From assembly GCA_003167475.1 (NCBI GenBank), contig PMTB01000048.1, positions 666 through 12,203 of the forward strand: DNA of 11,538 nt, given 5' to 3'. How positions within the stretch are numbered: the stretch's first letter is position 1; every line of letters begins with the position of its first letter. The notes below the pieces were generated by a model. That model did no database searches. It saw nothing but the letters and a program-made list of their open reading frames with translations, and had not been told where the DNA came from. The translations under genes were made by a program, and so were the position numbers. Below are positions 1 to 5,709 of this stretch, piece by piece. Source of the stretch: a candidate division FCPU426 bacterium (GTDB lineage: Bacteria; Oederibacteriota; PGYV01; Palsa-1178).

Positions 1-1
1 T

Positions 2-835
2 TCCTTCATATTCATAACAACGGTGTACATATCGCTGTATATGGCTTCGTCCATATCCCAGAGCCTTAAAGATCGTGAACAGAGGCTTGTATCCACAAAT
101 AAGATGCTTGAAGAAAAAGATAAGATTAAAAGTGAATATGTGCTCAGGGTCACTCATGATATCAAGGGGCACATTGCCGCGATACAAAGCTGTATTCATC
201 CGGTCCGTGCCGGTATAACCGGGCCATTAAATGACAAACAATCGAACCTGCTTGGCAGGGCGGACGACAGGACGGAAAAACTGATGACTTTTACCAAGTC
301 GCTGTTGAACCTGACCATTATGAAATTGAACAGCAATGTGGATAAGAAACATTTTAACGCGGCTGAAGCCGCGGCTAAGGCCGTTAATTTCGTCAGGCCA
401 AATGCCGCGGCAAAAAAAATAGACCTGAAAACGGCGTTCCCGGCGCAGGGCGCTGATATCGACGCTTCTGAATCCGAGATACAAGCCGTGCTCATAGAAC
501 TGCTTTCAAACGCCATACGATACACGCCTGAATCAGGCAGGGTTTCATTGGATATGTCGCTAAAAAATAACATCACAATTATTGAAATATCCGACAGCGG
601 TATAGGTATTCCGGAAAATGAGGTTCAAAAGGTATTCACGGAATTTTACAGGGCAACGAATGCGATGAAGATTGAGAACAATTCCGGCGGAAGCGGTCTG
701 GGGTTGTCGATTGTAAAACAGGCTATCGAAAGGGCGGGAGGGAATATATCGATTGTTTCGATAGAAGGTAAAGGCACAAAGATAAAGATTGAAATACCCG
801 CGGTATTTATGCCTTTTAGCAGCGGGAAGGCTTAA
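2..835 (+). CDS. Sensor histidine kinase, C-terminal part (5' end outside window)
   Basis: The reading frame is open to the left edge, so the start lies outside the window. The first visible residues are hydrophobic (FIFITTVYISLYMASS) and look like the end of a transmembrane helix, followed by a short charged, probably coiled linker. Numbering from the GTG codon at 23, a HisKA-type dimerisation helix carries the likely phospho-acceptor H45 in the box THDIKGHIAAI. This is closer to the HDLKxPLAAI type than to HELRTPL. The HATPase domain follows: N box around N163 (LLSNAIRYTP), G1 box DSGIGIP (191-197), F box (VFTEFYR) and G2 box GGSGLGLSIV (222-231). The protein would autophosphorylate at the membrane and pass phosphate to a response regulator. 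No regulator gene is visible downstream; a partner could lie upstream. The sensor domain is not visible, so the signal is unknown. The GTG at 23 is an internal codon, not a convincing start. Confidence 0.9.
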   Translation, partial: SFIFITTVYISLYMASSISQSLKDREQRLVSTNKMLEEKDKIKSEYVLRVTHDIKGHIAAIQSCIHPVRAGITGPLNDKQSNLLGRADDRTEKLMTFTKSLLNLTIMKLNSNVDKKHFNAAEAAAKAVNFVRPNAAAKKIDLKTAFPAQGADIDASESEIQAVLIELLSNAIRYTPESGRVSLDMSLKNNITIIEISDSGIGIPENEVQKVFTEFYRATNAMKIENNSGGSGLGLSIVKQAIERAGGNISIVSIEGKGTKIKIEIPAVFMPFSSGKA

Positions 836-1062
836 GCAATCAACTTGTGGTCAATTATAACCCTACCAAAAACATAGGCTTTGAGTGTATTTTCACATGA
901 CCTAAAAAACAAACATCATATTAACAAGGCTAAAATAACAAGCGAAGCCTAACGATTGTTAGGCTTTGCCGCTTTAGGCGCGATTTATTCGATTTTTAAA
1001 GGATTTATGACGATTTTTGAACATGCTAGTGAAACTCTTCACTTGGATTGTTTTAGTGTATA
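836..1062. other. Convergent intergenic spacer with inverted repeats
   Basis: These 227 bases lie between the 3' ends of the kinase and tetR. I see no convincing gene. A small frame opening with TTG near 956 runs into the tetR 3' end and has no ribosome binding site. Two inverted repeats are present: a 9-bp stem with a GATT loop at 945-966, containing a TetR-operator-like core, and AGTGAA-ACTC-TTCACT at 1028-1043. Neither is followed by a proper U-run, so neither is a clear intrinsic terminator. Confidence 0.5.
945..966. promoter_or_regulatory. Second copy of the putative TetR operator palindrome
   Basis: The core CCTAACGATTGTTAGG (948-963) is palindromic apart from its centre. It matches the palindrome in the tetR promoter (CTAACAATTGTTAG, 1780-1793) at 13 of 14 positions. 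Flanking bases extend it to a 9-bp perfect inverted repeat around a 4-base GATT centre. It lies 3' of both neighbouring genes, so its target is unclear. It may be an auxiliary operator acting by looping, or the remnant of a lost promoter. It could also form an RNA hairpin, but no U-tract follows. Confidence 0.5.
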
Positions 1063-1707
1063 TCAGCTGTTTTTTACCCTCTCCCAGAAGAATTTTACAT
1101 ATTCGAACATCAGGTCTTCTATAGCAGTGGTGCTTTTATCATAATGTTTAAGAATGTTATAATCGCTGAATATCCCCAAAACAGCATAGGTGTATTCTAT
1201 GGATAATATTTCCGGGTCCAGAAGGGGCTTTATGATCCCTGCGTTTATCATTTTTTTGAACATGCCTTCGTGAGCGGCCGTTATTGATTTGTGTATGTCG
1301 TACGACATAATTTCAAAAGCGTGCTTGTCCCTGTACCTTTCGATAGACACTATCCTGTATACCTTTTTGATGAACGGCTTGTCAAACATTTTTTTTAAAA
1401 ATATCAGGTTGTTCTGGAGCAATAAATATGAATCATAGGGTTTAATGACAGAGGGGAGCGCTTCGCGCGCCTGCATTTCGCCGGCCAACGACTCCTTGAA
1501 CGATGCGTAAATTACGTCAAGGATCTCCTGTTTGCTTTTAAAGTAGTGGTAAAGGGAACTTTCTTTTATTCCGACGGCGCCGGTTATATCGCGTATTGAA
1601 GCTCCGGTGTATCCTGCCTGCGAGAACAAGTCTACGGCCGCTGAAATAATCTTTTCTTTTGTATCCTGGCAGTTTTTTTCGGTTTCGCTTACCTTTGTTT
1701 TTAGCAT
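1063..1707 (-). CDS. TetR/AcrR-family transcriptional regulator
   Basis: This 214-residue protein has the usual length of the TetR family. Residues about 17-65 form the N-terminal DNA-binding domain: helix 1 (KIISAAVDLFSQAGY), then the helix-turn-helix ASIRDITGAVGIKESSLYHYFKSK, with the family signature YHYFKSKQEIL. The remaining ~145 residues are a divergent helical ligand-binding and dimerisation domain, so the effector cannot be predicted. The ATG start is supported by GGAG (complement of 1714-1717) six bases upstream. It is transcribed divergently from the hydrogenase operon. Its own promoter carries a perfect 14-bp palindrome between the -35 and -10 boxes, the classic position for an autorepressor. 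Because the two promoters are back to back, the protein may also affect the hydrogenase operon; this is inference. The fold and family are secure; the regulon is not. Confidence 0.93.
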   Translation of the reverse strand: MLKTKVSETEKNCQDTKEKIISAAVDLFSQAGYTGASIRDITGAVGIKESSLYHYFKSKQEILDVIYASFKESLAGEMQAREALPSVIKPYDSYLLLQNNLIFLKKMFDKPFIKKVYRIVSIERYRDKHAFEIMSYDIHKSITAAHEGMFKKMINAGIIKPLLDPEILSIEYTYAVLGIFSDYNILKHYDKSTTAIEDLMFEYVKFFWERVKNS

Positions 1708-1771
1708 AAAAAACTCCGGAAATAAGTGATTTTATAGACTTTTTAGCAAATACGGCCTTTGCTTTTAACAG

Positions 1772-1801
1772 ATTATACCCTAACAATTGTTAGATTGTCA
1801 A
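1772..1801 (-). promoter_or_regulatory. tetR promoter, consensus -35 and -10
   Basis: Read on the minus strand, TTGACA (complement of 1796-1801) is followed by an 18-bp spacer and TATAAT (complement of 1772-1777). Both hexamers match the sigma-70 consensus perfectly. Transcription would begin near 1765 and give a leader of about 55-60 nt before the tetR ATG. Such a strong promoter for a repressor makes sense if it is kept off by its own product, whose likely operator fills the spacer. Confidence 0.85.
1780..1793. promoter_or_regulatory. Putative TetR operator inside the tetR promoter spacer
   Basis: CTAACAATTGTTAG is a perfect 14-bp palindrome lying entirely within the 18-bp spacer of the tetR promoter. 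A dimer bound here would block RNA polymerase. A near-identical palindrome recurs at 948-963. The operator also lies about 20 bp upstream of the -35 box of the divergent hydrogenase promoter. Assignment to the adjacent TetR protein rests on position and symmetry, not on a known consensus. Confidence 0.75.
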
Positions 1802-1813
1802 TATACAATTTTA

Positions 1814-1842
1814 TTGACTGCAATAAACAAAGGCAGTATATT
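1814..1842 (+). promoter_or_regulatory. Hydrogenase operon promoter
   Basis: TTGACT (1814-1819), a 17-bp spacer and TATATT (1837-1842) each match five of six sigma-70 consensus bases. Predicted transcription start is near 1849-1850, leaving a leader of about 145 nt before the first gene. The -10 box is embedded in the imperfect palindrome GGCAGTATATTGCC (1832-1845). A Rex-like site begins at the predicted start point. The -35 box is only 12 bp from the -35 box of the divergent tetR promoter. Confidence 0.7.
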
Positions 1843-1848
1843 GCCATA

Positions 1849-1866
1849 TAGTTAGATATTTCACAT
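1849..1866. promoter_or_regulatory. Rex-like operator at the hydrogenase transcription start
   Basis: TAGTTAGATATTTCACAT matches 14 of 18 positions of the Rex consensus as I recall it (TTGTGAAATATTTCACAA). It matches 15 of 18 positions of the palindromic site before the second hydrogenase operon (10212-10229). The right half is intact and the left half degenerate. It covers about +1 to +18 of the predicted transcript, a normal position for repression. Rex senses the NADH/NAD+ ratio and often controls fermentation and hydrogenase genes. No rex gene is in the window. Confidence 0.5.
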
Positions 1867-1878
1867 GGGCTTGGTAAC

Positions 1879-1895
1879 ACTGCCTAAATGGCAGT
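1879..1895 (+). promoter_or_regulatory. Inverted repeat in the hydrogenase leader
   Basis: ACTGCC-TAAAT-GGCAGT is a 6-bp perfect inverted repeat with a 5-base loop, in the untranslated leader about 100 bases before the first gene. Its half-sites TGCC/GGCA also occur, in the opposite arrangement, in the palindrome over the -10 box (1832-1845). It could be a small RNA hairpin or a protein site. No U-run follows, so it is not a terminator. Confidence 0.3.
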
Positions 1896-1993
1896 TGAAT
1901 AGTAGGATTATAGTGCTTTAGGTGAAAATAATCACATACGGCCCTTAATAATAATAAATTGCTAAAAATATCATTTTAAACAAGGAGGAAGTC

Positions 1994-2524
1994 ATGGGCG
2001 CGAACACGGCAATTGCACCGGAACTTGCAGCAGCGGACAAGACAAAGATAGACGCAATAGTAAAGAAATTCAAGGATCGGCAGGGTTCTTTGTTGGGTAT
2101 ACTTGAGGAAACACAGAAGCAGAACAAGCACAGTTATTTAGCCGAGGATGTTTTGAGCTATATTTCATTTAAAACAGGGGTGCCTCTCACCCGTATTTAC
2201 AGCGTTGTCACGTTTTATTCGTTTTTCAACCTTAAGCCGCAGGGCAAGCACAATATCATTGTTTGCAGGGGCACCGCATGCCACACTAAAGGCTCAAAAT
2301 CCCTGCTTGATGATGTAGCCGTTTTAATGGGCGGCGAGAAAGAGCTTGAAGGCGGGGAGCCGTCTTTTACAACCGCGGACAATGAATTTACGGTACGGAC
2401 CGTCGCCTGTTTTGGACAGTGCGCGCTGGCTCCTGTCGTGGCCATTGACGGCGTGATATACAGCAACGTGACCTCGTTGCAGTTGCGCAAGCTTGTGAGC
2501 AAGATTTCGAAAGGGAGGAACTGA
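1994..2524 (+). CDS. hydC: NuoE-like [2Fe-2S] subunit of NAD-linked [FeFe]-hydrogenase (HydC type)
   Basis: This 176-residue protein is the 24-kDa (NuoE) type subunit. An N-terminal helical region (about 18-80; LLGILEETQKQNKHSYLAED and the conserved PLTRIYSVVTFYSFF) precedes a thioredoxin-fold domain. That domain carries the family pattern C-x4-C...C-x3-C for one [2Fe-2S] cluster: C91, C96, C139 and C143. In bifurcating hydrogenases this subunit sits beside the FMN subunit and forms part of the electron-transfer region. The ATG is preceded by a perfect AGGAGG (1983-1988) five bases upstream. It is the first gene of a tight operon; the next ATG follows after two bases. The first 18 residues are Ala-rich and probably disordered. 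A paralogue of the same type begins the second operon at 10254. Confidence 0.93.
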   Translation: MGANTAIAPELAAADKTKIDAIVKKFKDRQGSLLGILEETQKQNKHSYLAEDVLSYISFKTGVPLTRIYSVVTFYSFFNLKPQGKHNIIVCRGTACHTKGSKSLLDDVAVLMGGEKELEGGEPSFTTADNEFTVRTVACFGQCALAPVVAIDGVIYSNVTSLQLRKLVSKISKGRN

Positions 2525-2526
2525 CC

Positions 2527-5500
2527 ATGAAAATCACCGAAATTACCGACCTTAACGCCCTCCAGAAAAAGTCCATGAAGAAAATACTGCCGGATCATCC
2601 GGTTATTTCTGTCGGAATGGGAACATGCGGCATTGGAAACGGAGCGGACGTACTTTACATGGCGCTCGCAAAAGCCATCAAAAGTAAAAAGAATAATATA
2701 AAGCTCAACGCGACGGGTTGTTTCGGATTTTGCGCGAATGAGCCCCTTGTAAACGTATACATGCCGGGATGGCCGCTCCTTATCCTGGCTAAGGTAACGG
2801 CGAAGGACGCGGCCGCTATTGTGGACAGCGTCATAAAAGGCGTTATGCCGCTGAAAAAAGCCATGTGCAAGATAGAAAACTGGGATTTCCTTACCTCCCA
2901 GGTTTCATACGGCAAAGGACTTGAAAAAGTTCCTTCATGGGATGAGATCTCATTCTTTAAGGGCCAGAAGAAGATAGTGCTTCGTGAAGCCGGTCTTATT
3001 AACCCAGAAGATATTGAGGAATACATAGCAATCGGCGGTTATCAGGCGCTGTTTAAGGCCTTACGGAACATGAAACCGGACGGTATTATAGAGGAAATGA
3101 AACAGTCAAAATTGCGCGGCCGCGGAGGCGCCGGTTTTCCCGTTGGAAGGAAATGGGAACTGATGAATGCGGTGAAAGCGGACCAGAAGTATATCATATG
3201 TAATGCCGACGAGGGGGATCCGGGTGCTTACATGAACAGGAACGAGATAGAAAGCGATCCGCACTCGCTGCTTGAAGGCATGATAATAGGGGCGTATGCC
3301 ATGGGCGCAAGCAAAGGCGTGGTATATGTCAGGGCTGAATATCCCCTCGCGGTACAGCGGCTTCATAAAGCCATCGCTGCCGCGAAAGAACTTGGGATAA
3401 TGGGCGAGAACATATTCGGCTCGGGTTTTAGTTTTGATCTTGAGTGCGTGGAAGGGGCAGGCGCGTTCGTGTGCGGCGAGGAAACGGCATTGATGTCTTC
3501 CATCGAAGGCAACGCGGGACGTTCCAAACCGCGTCCGCCATATCCGGCCCAGAAGGGCCTTTGGGGAAAACCGACCAATATCAATAATGTGGAGTCATGG
3601 TGCAACGTCCCCGTGATAATATCCAGGGGCGGGGAATTCTTCGCCAAGACCGGCACGGAAAAAAGCTCGGGAACAAAAGTGTTCTCGCTAGTCGGAAAAA
3701 TTAAAAATACGGGCCTTGTCGAACTGCCTTTGGGCACGCCGCTTGAAAGCATAATTTACGAAATGGGCGAAGGCGCCGGCAAGAACAAACAGATCCGCGC
3801 CGTGCAGACAGGCGGTCCTTCAGGCGGCTGCATACCTGTCGAGCATTTTGGCACGCTGGTGGATTATGAATCGCTGAACTCGCTTGGAGCCATCATGGGG
3901 TCCGGCGGTATGGTGGTAATGGACCAGGACAACTGCATGGTTGACGTGGCCAGGTACTTTGTCGAGTTCACGGCCGCGGAATCCTGCGGCAAATGCACGA
4001 CCTGTAGGGAAGGGCTTTCACAGTCCCTGGAAATATTGAACAGGATAACCAAAGGCAGGGGGAAACTCGAGGATATAGAGACACTTGAGAGGCTTGCCAA
4101 TGTAATAAAAGATTCCTCACTGTGCGGCCTTGGACAGACAAGCGCAAACCCCGTGCTTACGACACTGCGTTATTTCAGGGACGAATACAAGGCTCACATC
4201 GTCGAAAAAAGGTGCAAATCCGGCGTTTGTGAGGATCTGTTCGTGGCGCTGTGCGAGAACAGCTGCCCGATGCACATGAACATACCGGCTTACATCCAGA
4301 TGGTAAAGGAAGGCAGGCTCGAAGAGGCTTTTGAATCGACATTGCGTGACAACCCGTTGCCGGGCACCATGGGCAGGATATGCCATTTCCACTGCAAGAT
4401 GAGATGCCGCAGGGATTCCATTGACGAATCAGTCGCGCAGGGCGAGATACACCGCTATCTCGCGGATACCATGTATAAAATGGGCAAAGAAAAGCAGATA
4501 TACAACAAATTCATAAAAGAAAGGCTCGCGCCCACCGGCAAAAAGGTTGCCGTCATTGGCGCCGGCCCGGCAGGGTTGACCGCGGCCTTTTATCTTGTCA
4601 GGCTCGGGCACACTGTGACGGTTTTTGATTCGCATGCCCTGCCCGGCGGGATATTGCAGTATGGCATCCCGGCTTACAGGCTGCCGAAGGACCTGCTGGC
4701 AAAGGAAATAGATATGATAAAGAAGCTCGGCGTCAAGTTCGTCATGAACACGCTGGTGGGAAAAGATATAAGTTACAAGACGTTGGCCAAGGATTACGAC
4801 AAGGTTATGATATCCATAGGCGCTCAAAAAGACCAGAAGCTCGATATTCCGGGTTCCGACCTGAAGGGCGTCATGCCGGGTTATGAGTTCCTGGAGGATT
4901 TTGCAATGGGCAAAAAAATAAAAATCGGCAAGAAGGTGACTATAATCGGCGCTGGCAATGTGGCGATAGACGCGGCAAGGACGGCGCTCAGGCTTGGTTG
5001 TGATGTCACCATAGTATACCGCAGGGATAGGAATGAAATGCCCGCCAACATACACGAGATAGAGGATGCGGAGGCCGAAAAGATAAAATTCAAGCTCATG
5101 TGCGGGCCCAGTAAGATAATCGGGGACGGCAAAGGCGGCATTAAGGGCCTGGAAGTTGAAAAGATGAAACTGGGCTCCGTTGATAAAACAGGCCGGAGAA
5201 AACCCGTCTGCACAGGAGAGTACGATATGGTGGAATGCGACACGGTGATACTTGCCATAGGCGAAAAAGTGGAATCGGAATTCGCGCAGGAATACGGCAT
5301 AGCGGTCAATAAGAACGGCACATTTAAGGTTAACCCGTTCACGTTCCTTACGACCAATGACAAGTTCTACGCCATCGGCGACGCGGTCACGGGACCCGCG
5401 ACAGCGGCGGAGGCCATGGGCATCGCGAAAAAAGCCGCGGAAGCGCTTGATTTCGAGCTCACAAAAGAAAGGCGTTTTTCAAAACTTTTCAGGCAGTTCA

Positions 5501-5694
5501 CTTATAAGAACGAGGTCGCGTTAAAGCCCGAGGGCGGAAAGAACACAAAGCCCAAAAAGATGGCGGTCAGGGAAAGGGTTACAAATTTCCAGGAAGTACT
5601 TTCCGGTTATTCCGGCGAGCAGGCTATGTGCGAAGCAACACGCTGCCTCAGGTGCGACATCAAGCCCGGGCACGAAGACCACAACGAAGAATAA
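2527..5694 (+). CDS. hydB: HydB-type fusion: Trx-like ferredoxin + NuoF + GltD-like FAD/NAD(P) module
   Basis: At 1055 residues this is far longer than an ordinary HydB (roughly 600). Residues 1-115 form a thioredoxin-like ferredoxin domain with C34, C65 and C69 only. Residues about 145-555 are NuoF: FMN/NADH motifs GRGGAGFP (198-205) and NADEGDPGAYMNR (226-238), a glycine-rich segment (309-320), and a [4Fe-4S] site at C487, C490, C493 and C533. Residues 556-630 link to a GltD-type double-cluster segment (C563, C568, C576, C580, C619, C623, C627). Residues 672-975 are a two-Rossmann flavoprotein: FAD motif VIGAGPAGL (676-684), NAD(P) motif IIGAGNVAIDAA (806-817), and YAIGDA (948-953). A C-terminal tail carries C1035, C1040 and C1043. 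It would oxidise NADH at FMN and may exchange electrons with a second pyridine nucleotide at the GltD module. No GltB partner is nearby, so a role in glutamate synthesis is not supported. GGGAGG (2513-2518) supports the start. Confidence 0.92.
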   Translation: MKITEITDLNALQKKSMKKILPDHPVISVGMGTCGIGNGADVLYMALAKAIKSKKNNIKLNATGCFGFCANEPLVNVYMPGWPLLILAKVTAKDAAAIVDSVIKGVMPLKKAMCKIENWDFLTSQVSYGKGLEKVPSWDEISFFKGQKKIVLREAGLINPEDIEEYIAIGGYQALFKALRNMKPDGIIEEMKQSKLRGRGGAGFPVGRKWELMNAVKADQKYIICNADEGDPGAYMNRNEIESDPHSLLEGMIIGAYAMGASKGVVYVRAEYPLAVQRLHKAIAAAKELGIMGENIFGSGFSFDLECVEGAGAFVCGEETALMSSIEGNAGRSKPRPPYPAQKGLWGKPTNINNVESWCNVPVIISRGGEFFAKTGTEKSSGTKVFSLVGKIKNTGLVELPLGTPLESIIYEMGEGAGKNKQIRAVQTGGPSGGCIPVEHFGTLVDYESLNSLGAIMGSGGMVVMDQDNCMVDVARYFVEFTAAESCGKCTTCREGLSQSLEILNRITKGRGKLEDIETLERLANVIKDSSLCGLGQTSANPVLTTLRYFRDEYKAHIVEKRCKSGVCEDLFVALCENSCPMHMNIPAYIQMVKEGRLEEAFESTLRDNPLPGTMGRICHFHCKMRCRRDSIDESVAQGEIHRYLADTMYKMGKEKQIYNKFIKERLAPTGKKVAVIGAGPAGLTAAFYLVRLGHTVTVFDSHALPGGILQYGIPAYRLPKDLLAKEIDMIKKLGVKFVMNTLVGKDISYKTLAKDYDKVMISIGAQKDQKLDIPGSDLKGVMPGYEFLEDFAMGKKIKIGKKVTIIGAGNVAIDAARTALRLGCDVTIVYRRDRNEMPANIHEIEDAEAEKIKFKLMCGPSKIIGDGKGGIKGLEVEKMKLGSVDKTGRRKPVCTGEYDMVECDTVILAIGEKVESEFAQEYGIAVNKNGTFKVNPFTFLTTNDKFYAIGDAVTGPATAAEAMGIAKKAAEALDFELTKERRFSKLFRQFTYKNEVALKPEGGKNTKPKKMAVRERVTNFQEVLSGYSGEQAMCEATRCLRCDIKPGHEDHNEE

Positions 5695-5709
5695 CCAAGG
5701 AGAAAACAT

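Noticed and set aside
956..1144. 62-residue frame in the kinase-tetR spacer
   Set aside because: Starts with TTG inside an inverted repeat, has no Shine-Dalgarno, and half of it overlaps the tetR 3' end on the other strand. The sequence resembles no family.
4429..5055. Long minus-strand frames opposite hydB and hydA
   Set aside because: They lie opposite strongly conserved genes, lack ribosome binding sites and have the composition of antisense shadows.
2527..5694. Glutamate synthase function for the GltD-like half of HydB or for NfnB
   Set aside because: No GltB/glutaminase large subunit is present, and the fusion to NuoF and the Nfn-type pairing point to electron transfer instead.
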